A DNA stretch of 64,000 nucleotides from Serratia odorifera (lineage in GTDB: Bacteria > Pseudomonadota > Gammaproteobacteria > Enterobacterales > Enterobacteriaceae). The position numbers were made by a program, and so were the translations under genes. Shown here one piece after another: positions 17,226 to 26,671 of the stretch. Position 1 is the stretch's first letter. Each line of letters begins with the position of its first letter. The DNA is taken from positions 2,356,001-2,420,000 of the forward strand of contig NZ_LR134117.1 of assembly GCF_900635445.1 (NCBI RefSeq), read 5' to 3'. The notes beneath the pieces are model-generated. The model did not search any database, was not told where the DNA came from, and saw only the letters and a program-made list of their open reading frames with translations.

Positions 17226-17777
17226 AACAAGAACCAGATCTCACCGAACAGATCCATACCCAGATAATTGATCAGATACAGAATCAGAATCACCACCATG
17301 GCCGAAAAATCAATGCCGCCCATCGCCGGGATCACGCGGCGGATCGGCGCCATCAATGGCTCGGTCAACTGATACATCACGTAGTCGATGGCGTTGCGCC
17401 CCTGGCTGATCCAACTCATCAGCGCGCGGATAATCATCACCCAGAAGATCAGATAACCGGCGGATTTAACCAGTGAAATCAGGCCAAACAGCAGGTTGTA
17501 CGGACTGAGGGAGATGGCGCCGCCCTGGATTCAGCAACAGCAGCGGATACTTGATGGTCATCAGCAGGAAAGCCAGCAGCAACGACGCGCTGTCGATCGG
17601 CCCCAGCGACGGAATGATGCGGCGCAACGGGCCGACAATCGGCTGGGTGATTTTCACGACAAACTGTGAAAACGGGTTGTAGAAGTCAGTGCGCGTCCAT
17701 TGCATCCAAATGCGCAACAGCAGCACCATGACGTAAAGATCAATAACCGTCTTGACCAGAAAAGTCAGCGTTAACAT
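17222..17777 (-). CDS. yggT: YggT family integral membrane protein, frameshifted as sequenced
   Basis: YggT proteins are small inner-membrane proteins made of two similar halves, each with the motif RIWMQW...PFSQFVVKITQPIVGPLRRIIP; the second half repeats it as YQLTEPLMAPIRRVIP. Four hydrophobic segments are visible. One extra base near 17530-17531 breaks the frame: CTGAATCCAGG is read where CTGATCCAGG would give LIQGGAIS. Repaired length is about 184, as in E. coli. The family is linked to osmotic and K+ tolerance, but the biochemical role is unclear. It lies between proC and yggU. Confidence 0.87.
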
Positions 17778-17795
17778 GTAGTGGCCCTTCTCCTA

Positions 17796-18621
17796 TTAAA
17801 ATGATTTTTCCATTTCTTGTGCACGGGCAACGGCAGCCTGCATCGCCTTGGCGACGGTGTCGGGCAGCCGTTGTTCATTCAAAACGCGCAGCGCTTCGGC
17901 GGTGGTGCCGCCTTTTGAGGTGACCTGTTCCCGCAGGGTCGACAGCGCAAGCTGTGGATTGGCCTCCACCAGGGCGGCGGCGCCGCTGGCGGCCTGTTGC
18001 ACCAGCTCGCGCGCCTGCTGGCTGCTAAAGCCCATGCGTTCCGCTTCTTGCTGCATCGATTCCATAAACAGGAAGAAGTAGGCCGGCGCGCTACCGGCGG
18101 CGGCGATGACGCCGTTGATGCCGTTTTCGTCATCCCACCCAGCACACCCTTGCCGACCGAACCCCATCAGCTCGCCGGTGAACTCGCAATCTTGCCGGCT
18201 AACCTGCGCGGGGGCGTACAGACCGCTCATGCCTTTGCCAACCAGCGAGGGGGTATTTGGCATGATGCGCACCATATTCAGGTTGTCGCCCAGCAACTGA
18301 TAAAAACGGCTGACCTGGATGCCGGCGGCAATCGACAGCACCAGTTTGCTGCTAAAATCGACCTGCTGGCGCAGCGGTTGGCACACCTGTTCCATCAGCT
18401 GCGGCTTTACCGCCATTACCACCACCCTCGGCCTGCTGCGCACAGTAGAGGTTGTCGTCGCTGCTAATCACGCCGTAATCGGCGGCCAGCGCATCGCGGT
18501 TTTTCGCCGAAGGCGCGCAGACGCTGATTAATTGTGCCGGATAACCGCCGTTCACCAACCCGGCGATAATCGCACGCGCCATGTTGCCGGCGCCGATAAA
18601 GGTAATCTTACGATGTTGCAT
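17796..18621 (-). CDS. proC: Pyrroline-5-carboxylate reductase, frameshifted as sequenced
   Basis: ProC reduces 1-pyrroline-5-carboxylate to proline with NAD(P)H. The N-terminal Rossmann motif is FIGAGNMARAIIAGL. The middle has MPNTPSLVGKGMSGLYA, and the C-terminus contains GSAPAYFFLFMESM and TSKGGTTAEAL. An extra G near 18425-18427 breaks the frame within AEVVVMAVKPQ. Three more extra Gs, near 18134, 18148 and 18163, cancel one another and turn the expected GSVGKVCWVDDE into an unlike sequence. Four single-G insertions in one gene argue for consensus error. The location between yggT and yggS differs from E. coli, where proC is elsewhere. Confidence 0.9.
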
Positions 18622-18642
18622 TGCGTCCCCTCGTTGGTTCTG

Positions 18643-19353
18643 TCAGGCCTGCGAATAATCACGGGCGCCAAAAAATCGCGGTGCCGATGCGCACCAGGGT
18701 GCTACCGGCGGCGATTGCTGCGACCATGTCGTCAGTCATGCCCATCGATAGCGTGTCGACCTGCGGATAGTCCTGTTGCAACTGCTGGAACGCCGCGGCC
18801 ATTTGGCGAAATACCGCCAGCTGGCGCGGAAAGTCGCTCTCCGGCGCCGGTATTGCCATCACACCACGCAGCGTCAGCCGTGGCAGTGCTGCTACCGCTT
18901 GCGCCAACAGCGGCCAACTGTGCCAGTTCAATGCCGGATTTGCTCTGTTCATCGCTGATATTAATCTGGATCAGCACGTTCAGCGGCGGCAGTTCAGCCG
19001 GGCGCTGATCGCTCAGCCGCTGGGCAATACGCAGCCGGTCAACCGTGTGGCACCAGTCGAAATGCTCTGCCACCAAACGGCTCTTATTGGATTGCAGCGG
19101 GCCGATAAAGTGCCATTCCAACCCGGCACCGTCGGGCAGCGCGGCGAAATGACGGATCTTGTCGACGCCTTCCTGCACGTAATTTTCACCAAATGCCCGC
19201 TGCCCGGCGGCAATGGCTTCTGCGATCGCCGCGACAGGTTTGGTTTTACTGACTGCAAGCAGCGACACCTCTTCTGGAGCACGCGCGCAGTTTTACGGCT
19301 GCGGCATCAATACGCCCCCTGACATCCTGCAGGTTCTGTTGGATAGTGCTCAT
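18643..19353 (-). CDS. yggS: PLP homeostasis protein YggS, frameshifted as sequenced
   Basis: YggS (PLPBP) binds pyridoxal phosphate on LLAVSKTKPV (PLP-lysine in SKTK) and helps keep vitamin B6 pools balanced. GENYVQEGVDKI, WHFIGPLQSNK and GMTDDMVAAIAAGSTLVRIGTAIF are present. Three single-base additions break the frame: near 19285 (before APEEVSLLAVSK), near 18912, and an A6 run on the plus strand at 18670-18675 that removes the expected end IFGARDYSQA. The start ATG 19353 gives MSTIQQNLQDVRGRI. Repaired length is about 235, the family norm. It is divergent from yggR with 20 bp between the starts. Confidence 0.88.
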
Positions 19354-19373
19354 GATTGACCCAGGAGATTGAT

Positions 19374-20369
19374 ATGGATTTCGATGAATTAGTGGCCCTT
19401 AGTGTAAAGCATAATGCCTCCGATCTGCACCTTTGTACCGGACATCTGCCAATGTTGCGCATCGATGGCGAACTGCAACCGTTGCCGCAGGGGGAAATCC
19501 TGTCGCCGGCAGCGATACAGACCCTATGCGCCAAGCTGCTCGGCCCACAACGGCAACAGGCGTTGCAACCCAGTGGCCAGCTCGATGGCACGCTGACCAG
19601 CCGCGACGGCCGGCGACTGCGTGCCAATGCCTTTGTGCATCACGGCGGTATTTCGCTGGCGTTGCGCATGATTGCCGAGCATATCCCCCGGCTTGCCGCC
19701 TTGCAGGTGCCGGCGATTATCCCGGCGTTGACCCGGCGCGAGGACGGTCTGATCCTGGTGACCGGTGCCACCGGCAGCGGCAAATCCACTACCCTGGCGG
19801 CGATGATCGACGAGATCAATCGCCACCAGCGGCGGCACATTCTGACGCTGGAGGATCCGATCGAGTTTATTCACCACAGCCAGCGCTCGCTGATCCACCA
19901 GCGTGAACTGGGGCGTGATACCCACAGCGTCGAGCTGGCCTTGCGCGCCGCGCTGCGTGAAGATCCCGACGTGATTCTGCTGGGTGAACTGCGTGACCTG
20001 ATGACCATTCGCCAGGCGCTGACGGCGGCAGAAACCGGCCATCTGGTGCTGGCGACGCTGCACACCCGCAACGCGCCGCAGGCGGTGGAACGGCTGGTGG
20101 ACGTGTTCCCGGCGGAAGAAAAACCCTACGTGCGCGCACAGCTGGCCGGCAGCCTGCAGGCGGTGATCGCACAAAAACTGGTGAACAAACCGGGCGGAGG
20201 GCGCACGGCGATTTTTGAGATCCTGACGGCGACGCCGGCGGTCAGCAGCCTGATCCGCGACGGCAAAATCCATCAGTTGGCCAGCGTGCTGCAAACCGGC
20301 GCGCAGTTCGGTATGCAGACCTTTGAACAGGGACTGCGACAGCGTATTGCGCAGGGAATATTATCCTGA
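19374..20369 (+). CDS. yggR: PilT-like ATPase YggR
   Basis: The 331-residue ATPase belongs to the type IV pilus retraction (PilT) branch of secretion ATPases. Motifs are the Walker A GATGSGKSTT near residue 130, the Asp box TLEDPIEF, Walker B-like ILLGELRD near 200, and the His box AAETGHLVLATLHT. The ATG 19374 is preceded by AGGAG; an earlier in-frame TTG lacks such a site. No other pilus genes are nearby, as for E. coli yggR, so the partner is unknown. It stands alone on the plus strand inside a minus-strand cluster. Confidence 0.92.
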   Translation: MDFDELVALSVKHNASDLHLCTGHLPMLRIDGELQPLPQGEILSPAAIQTLCAKLLGPQRQQALQPSGQLDGTLTSRDGRRLRANAFVHHGGISLALRMIAEHIPRLAALQVPAIIPALTRREDGLILVTGATGSGKSTTLAAMIDEINRHQRRHILTLEDPIEFIHHSQRSLIHQRELGRDTHSVELALRAALREDPDVILLGELRDLMTIRQALTAAETGHLVLATLHTRNAPQAVERLVDVFPAEEKPYVRAQLAGSLQAVIAQKLVNKPGGGRTAIFEILTATPAVSSLIRDGKIHQLASVLQTGAQFGMQTFEQGLRQRIAQGILS

Positions 20370-20437
20370 ACAGGCGCTGGCCAGGGGGAATCGGCTATTG
20401 CCGTTACGCCACGCTAACGCGAGCGTGCCACGCCAAC

Positions 20438-20861
20438 TTATCCCAGATGCTGTTCGAACCAGCTTTCCAGTATCACCACCGGCCGACGCCGAGTCGACGC
20501 TGCCCTTGTCCAGCGCGCGAAAGCCGCCGCGATCGAACAGGTGGGAACGGGCTTCTACGGTGCTCAGGCGTTCGTCGTGCAGGTCGATCTTTACTCCAAA
20601 ACGCCCATGCAGGCGGTTGGCAAACTTGCGGGCGCGTTCGGTCAGCGGTTGTTCGCTGCCGTCCATGTTGAGCGGCAGACCGACCACCACCAGATCCGGC
20701 TGCCATTCCTTCAGCAGCTTTTCAATTTTTTGCCAGTCCGGCGTGCCGTCCTGAGCCTTGAAAGCTGCCAGCGCGCGCGCGGTTCCGGTAATTTCCTGGC
20801 CGATGGCCGCGCCGATGCTTTTGGTGCCGAAATCAAAGGCGATGATGGTGCGGTTACTCAT
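20438..20861 (-). CDS. ruvX: Holliday junction resolvase-like / pre-16S rRNA nuclease, 3' frameshift
   Basis: YqgF/RuvX has an RNase H-like fold and trims the 5' end of pre-16S rRNA in E. coli. Visible motifs are AFDFGTKSIGAAIG (first catalytic Asp), VVGLPLNMDG and LHDERLSTVEA. An extra base at about 20479 replaces the expected ending SASAVVILESWFEQHLG with unrelated sequence; repairing it ends the gene at TAA 20438-20440 and gives about 140 residues, as in E. coli. The start ATG overlaps the yqgE stop (TGATG). Confidence 0.9.
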
Positions 20862-21426
20862 CAGGCGTGTCCTGCGTGATTGGCGATGCTGCGGATGTCG
20901 ATGCCCAGGCGGTTGGCCGCCTCGCGCCAGCGGCTGGCTATCGGCGTGTGGAACAGGATATCGCTGTCGGCCTCGATGGTCAGCCAGACGTTTTCCAGCA
21001 CTTCCTGCTCGAGCTGGCCCCTTTTCCCAGCCGGCATAACCGAGAGCGACCAGCACGTCTTGCGGCTGCTCCGGCGTACCGAGGGTTTCCAGCACGTCTT
21101 TGGAGGTGGTTATCATGGTTTCCGGCGAAATCTGAATGCTTGAGCCAAAAACCGGAACAGGGGGTGTGCAGGATAAACCCGCGATCGTCCGCCAGCGGGC
21201 CGCCGGCAAACACCGGTTTGTCGAGGTTGACGGCCGGATCGCGTTCGATAGGCAGAATCTGCAGTTTGCTCAGCACGCTTTCTACCGTGAACTGTTCCAC
21301 GGGTTTATTGATCACCAAACCCATGGCGCCTTCTTCGTTGTGCTCGCAGATATAAATCACCGAACGCTTGAAGCGGGGATCCTGCATGGTTGGCATGGCA
21401 ATAAGAAAGTGGTGCTGTAAATTCAT
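20861..21426 (-). CDS. yqgE: YqgE family (DUF179) protein, frameshifted as sequenced
   Basis: This DUF179 protein of unclear function is conserved directly upstream of ruvX in Gammaproteobacteria. It starts MNLQHHFLIAMPTMQDP, has VIYICEHNEEGAMGLVINKP, and ends IANHAGHA at the TGA overlapping ruvX. Two extra bases break it: an A5 run (plus strand) at 21147-21151, where A4 would keep SGFGSSIQIS in frame, and a C4 run at 21018-21021, where C3 would give GWEKGQLEQE. Repaired length is about 187, the family norm. Confidence 0.88.
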
Positions 21427-21536
21427 GGCGATAAAAGGATTCGATCCATTGGCAGTTGAACAGCCGTTCAGTATGCGGCTAAAAGGCGGTGAAGTCACGA
21501 CAGCGGGCGACATCCATCGCCCGTATCATGGTCACA

Positions 21537-22487
21537 TTAACGTGCGGCAAGGCGCTTTTCGATGGCGTCCATCAGCATCCCGGTAATCGAAACCGGGAAG
21601 GCGGCTTCGATCTCGCGCGCGCAGGTCGGGCTGGTAACGTTGATTTCCGTCAGACGGTCGCCAATGATATCCAGACCAACGAAAATCAGCCCCTTTTCTT
21701 TCAGCGTCGGTGCTACCGCGCGGGCGATTTTCCAGTCGCTTTCGCTCAGCGGGCGCGCTTCGCCACGGCCGCCGGCCGCCAGGTTGCCACGGGTTTCCCC
21801 TTGCGCCGGGATGCGTGCCAGGCAGTAGGGCACCGGTTCGCCGTCCACCACCAGAATGCGCTTATCCCCTTCCTTGATGGCCGGCAGGAAGTTCTGCGCC
21901 ATGCAGAAGCGGCTGCCGTGTTCGGTCAGCGTTTCGATGATCACCGACAGGTTGGGATCGTCCTGCTTGACGCGGAAAATCGAGGCGCCGCCCATGCCGT
22001 CCAGCGGCTTGAGAATGATGTCGCCATGCTGCTGATGAAACTTGCGGATATGTGCCGCGCTGCGGCTGACCAGCGTATCCGGCGTCAGTTCCGGGAACCA
22101 GGCGGTGAACAGTTTTTCATTGCAGTCGCGCAGGCTTTGCGGCTTGTTGACCACCAGCGTGCCTTTGACTTCCGCGCGCTCAAGAATATAGGTGGCATAA
22201 ATATATTCGGTATCAAACGGCGGATCCTTGCGCATCAGGATCACGTCCAGATCCTGCAACGCCAGATCCTGTTCGCTGCCAAAGCTGTACCAGCTTTCCT
22301 TGTCTTCCTTGACCGCCAGCTGTCGCGTGCGGGCACGGCCGTCGCCGGCGTGCAGATAGAGATCGTTCATCTCCATGTAGTGCAGTTCCCAACCGCGGCG
22401 CTGGGCTTCCAGCAGCATGGCGAAACTGGTGTCTTTCTTGATATTGATGGATGCGATAGGGTCCATCACGATGCCGAGCTTAATCAT
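21537..22487 (-). CDS. gshB: Glutathione synthetase
   Basis: GshB joins gamma-glutamylcysteine and glycine using ATP, the last step of glutathione synthesis. The 316-residue protein starts MIKLGIVMDPIASINIKKDTSF, shows the ATP-grasp elements GDIILKPLDGMGG and LIFVGLDIIGDRLTEINVTSP, and has no frame damage although neighbours on both sides do. The ATG 22487 follows AGAGAAAGA; the frame extends 39 codons upstream into rsmE but without homology. It lies between rsmE and yqgE as in E. coli. Confidence 0.97.
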   Translation of the reverse strand: MIKLGIVMDPIASINIKKDTSFAMLLEAQRRGWELHYMEMNDLYLHAGDGRARTRQLAVKEDKESWYSFGSEQDLALQDLDVILMRKDPPFDTEYIYATYILERAEVKGTLVVNKPQSLRDCNEKLFTAWFPELTPDTLVSRSAAHIRKFHQQHGDIILKPLDGMGGASIFRVKQDDPNLSVIIETLTEHGSRFCMAQNFLPAIKEGDKRILVVDGEPVPYCLARIPAQGETRGNLAAGGRGEARPLSESDWKIARAVAPTLKEKGLIFVGLDIIGDRLTEINVTSPTCAREIEAAFPVSITGMLMDAIEKRLAAR

Positions 22488-22501
22488 TCTTTCTCTTCTC
22501 C

Positions 22502-23233
22502 TTAACCCAGATCGCCAAAACGCACCTGCAATGCGGTGATCGCGGTGAGCGCGGTGGTTCTGTACGCAGAACGCGTGGCCCCAGCAGGATATCAGTAAAT
22601 CCATGCGCTGAGGTCATCGCAATTTCGTCGGCGGATAGGCCGCCTTCCGGTCCAATCAACAGGCGAACGTGATTCACCGGCAACGCCAGCGTATTGATGC
22701 TGTGGCTGGCGCGCGGGTGCAGATTCAGCTTCAGGCTGTCGTCCTGCTCGGCGCACCAGGCCTCCAGCGGCATCGCCGGGCGAATATCCGCAATGCGGTT
22801 GCGGCCGCACTGTTCGCAGGCGGCAATGGCGATTTTTTGCCACTGTTGCAGTTTCTTGGCCAGGCGCTCGCCATCCAGCTTTACCCCGCAACGTTCCGAG
22901 AACAGCGGGGGTGATGGTATTGACGCCCAGCTCGATGGATTTCTGAATGGTGAATTCCATCTTTTCGCCGCGCGAAATCACCTGCCCCAAATGCAGATTG
23001 AGCGGCGACTCGCGATCTTCCTGCCGTCCGGCACCGATCTGCACCTGAACGCTTTTTTTATCCACCCGCGTGATTTCAGCATCGAACACCTGGTTGCTGC
23101 CGTCAAACAGTTGCAGCAATTGGCCTGGACTCATGCGCAGTACGCGACCAACGTGGTTGGCCGCGTCTTCGCTCAGGACGATTTCCGTATCGGAACGCAG
23201 CGGCTCCGGGTGATGAATGCGAGGTATGCGCAT
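22502..23233 (-). CDS. rsmE: 16S rRNA m3U1498 methyltransferase, frameshifted as sequenced
   Basis: RsmE methylates N3 of U1498 in 16S rRNA and belongs to the SPOUT (trefoil-knot) methyltransferases. The N-terminal PUA-like part starts MRIPRIHHPEPL. The C-terminal SAM-binding knot includes VRLLIGPEGGLSADEI and DILLGPRVLRTE. An extra base in the run at 22907-22911 throws the frame after NTITP, and a missing base near 22558 alters the last 20 codons (expected TETTALTAITALQ then VRFGDLG). The true stop is TAA 22502-22504. Repaired length is about 243, as in E. coli. Confidence 0.9.
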
Positions 23234-23321
23234 AGATTTTTCTGACCCATAGATAAAAGATTCGGCGGGCAGCAATAGTGCCAGCACCGATGGCAGCTTC
23301 AAATATGCAGGGTATAGTAGG

Positions 23322-24018
23322 TCAGCCCTTTTGTCGCTGACAAGCCTGTTGAATATACGGGGTTGCGGTTGCCCTGTACCTTAGCGATGCGTGCCTCGCG
23401 CTGACATTCCCACTGGCTCACCGGATATTGACGGTTCCAGACCTCAAACAGCTGGGTTTGCTGGCGTGACAGGCGCAGATGATAACGATCGCGCATGTAG
23501 AAGTAGGTGCGGGCAATGGCGCCGCGTGCACGTGCCGGCGGTTCGGCCTGCTTGTGCTTGAAGTCGACCTTCATTGGGCACTGGCCATACTGGCCTTCGC
23601 CGCCGCGCCATTGGCTGTACATGAAGTTGTTGCGATCGCCGTTGACCTCGCCAATCGCCGGTTGCAGGTTATGCAGATCGGTTTCTATCTGACGGTAGAC
23701 CGGATCGCGATTGCAGTTTTTGCGCCCGCCATCCTGCCAGCATTGCAGCTGGTGGCCGAACTGCCAGGCAGGCACCACGTGCTCCCATTCAATGCGCCCG
23801 GCACGCTGGGCGTTTTTACGCGGCTGGTAACCACAAGCGTTGAGATCGGGGAGGCCTTTTTTGCCGTGCCAATTGATTTACATCCGCAGTAAAAGCTGCC
23901 GGGGGCGTCCTGATTGATTTTGGCTGCCGCGGCTTTGGCTTGTGAAAAGTTGTTGATACCGTGCGCCTGTACCGCGCCGGAGATAAAAAATGACTGCGAA
24001 CAAAATTTTGCGAAGCAT
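23322..24018 (-). CDS. endA: DNA-specific endonuclease I, frameshifted as sequenced
   Basis: EndA is a secreted/periplasmic endonuclease that makes double-strand breaks. The reconstructed protein has a signal peptide (MLRKILFAVIF...SGAVQA), then INNFSQAKAAAAKI, FYCGCK, the active-site region RIEWEHVVPAWQFGHQ, MYSQWRGGEGQYGQC and ARGAIARTYFYM. Three indels interrupt it: an extra T in the A6 run at 23985-23990 (plus strand), a missing base near 23877 after CGCK, and an extra base in the G4 run at 23359-23362 that changes the ending from NPYIQQACQRQKG. Repaired length is about 232, near the E. coli 235. Confidence 0.88.
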
Positions 24019-24105
24019 ATTCCAAAACAGCTCAAATTTTGGCAAAGCAGGCAGGGTAACGGAAGTTATCGACAGGAGCAAATCTCGCAATATGCTTGTT
24101 TTAAC

Positions 24106-24633
24106 TTATAAATCGTTTAACTCATGCGTTTCGCCAGCGATAAATCTTAGTTTATCGCCGCAGCGGCGGCAGCGGTATTCGCTTTCACCGCGCAACACCC
24201 GGTTATGGCGGCGCACCGTCAACTGATGCCGTTGGCAAGCGCATTGATAAGGAAAGGTTTTGCTCTGTACCGATGCGGTTTCAAAACCATGGGTGCGGCT
24301 GGCGGGGACGCGCAACACGCTTTCCATCATCCAGCGCCATTCACTGCCGTGCGGCGCCACGCGGCCAAAACGCCGGAATACCAGCAGGTGCGCCAGTTCA
24401 TGCGGCACCACCTCATCGATAAAGGCGTGCTGATTTTCCAGCAGTAGCACCGGGTTGAGGCGGATTTCCCAGGCTTGCAGCCAGGCGGTGCCCGCGCTGG
24501 TGCCGCGTTGCTGGTAAACGATCTTGGGTTCGGCAAATTCTTCGGCAAAATGCTCTGCCGCCAGCCGCAGTTTTTCTCGCAGACAGCGCATTACCGCCTG
24601 TTGCAGCGCTATGGGGATTCTTACTTTGTTCAT
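24106..24633 (-). CDS. sprT: SprT family zinc metalloprotease-like protein
   Basis: The 175-residue protein has the SprT domain with a gluzincin HExxH signature in VVPHELAHLLV near residues 75-85 and a C-terminal zinc ribbon with CQRH- and YRCRRCGDKL-type Cys pairs. E. coli SprT (165 residues) lies beside endA as here. It resembles the protease domain of eukaryotic Spartan, but a bacterial substrate is not established. The ATG 24633 (MNKVRIPIALQQAV) aligns with the family; 24 further upstream codons do not. Confidence 0.93.
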   Translation of the reverse strand: MNKVRIPIALQQAVMRCLREKLRLAAEHFAEEFAEPKIVYQQRGTSAGTAWLQAWEIRLNPVLLLENQHAFIDEVVPHELAHLLVFRRFGRVAPHGSEWRWMMESVLRVPASRTHGFETASVQSKTFPYQCACQRHQLTVRRHNRVLRGESEYRCRRCGDKLRFIAGETHELNDL

Positions 24634-24962
24634 TGCCGCTAGCATAGGCCAGGCGAGCGTTCCAGACAATATCCCATCAATAATGATAACCCGATCGATA
24701 ACCACAGATTGTAATCAAGGTGTTAACTGCGGGATAATAATTCGTGCTTGATGAGTCTGTACCCGCAGTTCTCAATGGATGAGGTTGAAAAAACTTGGCC
24801 AGTAGTAATTCCTTACCGTTAAAGGGGGTATTTTTGCGATTTTGCGCAATAACCGACTCGCTGAAAATACGTAAGGTAAGGTGAGTTTTTTTGACGCAGC
24901 GAACCCGAATTACGCGCTGAAAGTGTGAATTTAACGCAGCTGATGTTGCAAGTGAGAGATAA
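24634..24962. other. Divergent intergenic region between sprT and fumA
   Basis: This 329-bp region is AT-richer than its flanks and has no credible gene. It must carry the promoters of sprT and fumA. GAGAGATAAATG gives the fumA ribosome binding site. I see repeated AGGTAAGGTGAG/TACGTAAGG-like words near 24870-24885 but no clear known operator. Confidence 0.6.
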
Positions 24963-26609
24963 ATGTCGAATAAACCGTTCCATTATCAAGATCCGTTCCC
25001 GCTGAAGAAAGACGATACCGAATACTATCTGCTGAGCCGCGACCACGTTACCGTTGCCGAATTCGAAGGGCAGGAAATCCTCAAAGTCGCCCCGCAAGCC
25101 CTGACCCTCCTCGCCCAGCATGCCTTCCACGACGCGTCGTTCATGTTACGCCCGGCGCACCAGCAACAGGTGGCCGACATCCTCGCCGATCCGGACGCCA
25201 GCGAAAACGATCGCTACGTTGCGTTGCAATTCCTGCGTAACTCGGAAATCGCCGCCAAGGGCATTTTGCCAACCTGCCAGGATACCGGCACGGCGATTAT
25301 CGTCGGCAAAAAAGGCCAGCGGGTGTGGACCGGCGGCGGTGATGAAGAGGCGCTGTCGCGCGGGGTGTACAACACCTATATCGAGGACAACCTGCGTTAT
25401 TCGCAAAACGCGGCGCTCGACATGTACCAGGAGGTCAACACCGGCAGCAACCTGCCTGCGCAGATCGATCTGTACAGCGTGGACGGCGATGAATACAAAT
25501 TCCTCTGCATTGCCAAAGGCGGCGGTTCGGCCAATAAAACCTACCTGTATCAGGAAACCAAGGCGCTGCTGTCGCCGGGCAAACTGAAGGATTACCTGGT
25601 CGACAAGATGCGTACGCTGGGGACCGCGGCGTGCCCACCCTACCACGTGGCGTTTGTCATCGGCGGCACCTCGGCGGAAGCCACGCTGAAAACGGTGAAG
25701 CTGGCATCTACCAAATATTACGATGGGCTGCCGACCGAAGGGAACGAACACGGCCAGGCGTTCCGCGACGTTGCGCTAGAGGCCGAGTTGCTGAAGGAAG
25801 CGCAAAACCTCGGTCTGGGGGCGCAGTTCGGCGGTAAATACTTTGCACACGACATCCGCGTAGTGCGACTGCCGCGCCACGGCGCCTCATGTCCGGTCGG
25901 TATGGGCGTTTCCTGTTCCGCTGACCGTAACATCAAGGGCAAAATCAACCGCGACGGCATCTGGCTGGAAAAACTGGAGCATAACCCAGGCAAATACATC
26001 CCGCAGGAACTGCGGCAGGCCGGCGAAGGCGAAGCCATTAAAGTGGATCTGAACCGACCGATGGGCGAAATCCTCAAGCAGCTGTCGCAATATCCGGTGT
26101 CGACTCGCCTGTCGTTGAGCGGCACCATTATTGTTGGCCGTGATATTGCTCACGCCAAGCTGAAAGAGCGCCTGGATCGCGGCGAAGGTTTGCCGCAGTA
26201 CGTCAAGGATCACCCGATTTACTACGCCGGCCCGGCCAAAACGCCGGATGGCTACGCCTCCGGTTCTCTGGGGCCAACCACCGCCGGGCGGATGGACTCC
26301 TATGTCGATCTGCTGCAATCGCACGGCGGCAGCATGATCATGCTGGCGAAGGGCAATCGCAGTCAGCAGGTGACCGACGCCTGTCACAAGCACGGCGGTT
26401 TCTATCTCGGGAGCATCGGCGGTCCGGCGGCGGTACTGGCGCAGCAGAGCATCAAGAGTCTGGAATGCGTGGAATACCCTGAACTGGGGATGGAAGCGAT
26501 CTGGAAAATTGAAGTAGAGGATTTCCCGGCGTTCATCCTGGTGGATGACAAGGGCAATGACTTCTTCCAGAAGATCCAAAGCGCGCAGTGCGCGCGCTGT
26601 GTGAAATAA
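24963..26609 (+). CDS. fumA: Class I fumarate hydratase
   Basis: This [4Fe-4S] fumarase interconverts fumarate and malate in the TCA cycle. The 548-residue length and sequence match E. coli FumA/FumB. The three cluster cysteines appear in ILPTCQDTGTA (about residue 105), TAACPPYH (about 224) and GVSCSADRN (about 318), with the C-terminal swivel domain near ASGSLGPTTAGRMDSYVDL. FumA and FumB cannot be separated by sequence alone here; the gene stands alone between sprT and galP. An oxygen-labile cluster is expected, and no damage is visible. Confidence 0.93.
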   Translation: MSNKPFHYQDPFPLKKDDTEYYLLSRDHVTVAEFEGQEILKVAPQALTLLAQHAFHDASFMLRPAHQQQVADILADPDASENDRYVALQFLRNSEIAAKGILPTCQDTGTAIIVGKKGQRVWTGGGDEEALSRGVYNTYIEDNLRYSQNAALDMYQEVNTGSNLPAQIDLYSVDGDEYKFLCIAKGGGSANKTYLYQETKALLSPGKLKDYLVDKMRTLGTAACPPYHVAFVIGGTSAEATLKTVKLASTKYYDGLPTEGNEHGQAFRDVALEAELLKEAQNLGLGAQFGGKYFAHDIRVVRLPRHGASCPVGMGVSCSADRNIKGKINRDGIWLEKLEHNPGKYIPQELRQAGEGEAIKVDLNRPMGEILKQLSQYPVSTRLSLSGTIIVGRDIAHAKLKERLDRGEGLPQYVKDHPIYYAGPAKTPDGYASGSLGPTTAGRMDSYVDLLQSHGGSMIMLAKGNRSQQVTDACHKHGGFYLGSIGGPAAVLAQQSIKSLECVEYPELGMEAIWKIEVEDFPAFILVDDKGNDFFQKIQSAQCARCVK

Positions 26610-26622
26610 GACGCATAAAAAA

Positions 26623-26642
26623 GCCGCCCGGCAACGGGCGGC
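26623..26642. terminator. Intrinsic terminator between fumA and galP
   Basis: GCCGCCCG and CGGGCGGC form an 8-bp GC stem with a GCAA tetraloop. The preceding A6 run gives a U-tract on the minus strand, so it terminates galP best and may also slow transcripts from fumA. Confidence 0.8.
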
Positions 26643-26671
26643 AGAGGCACAGAATCGGCGGTTGACGCGGA

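Noticed and set aside
15173..24018. Genome reduction (for example a symbiotic Serratia) as the cause of many broken genes
   Set aside because: Breaks are almost all +1 single-base insertions, the rest of each gene is fully conserved, three insertions in proC cancel, and base composition is high-GC. Real decay would show substitutions, larger deletions and stops.
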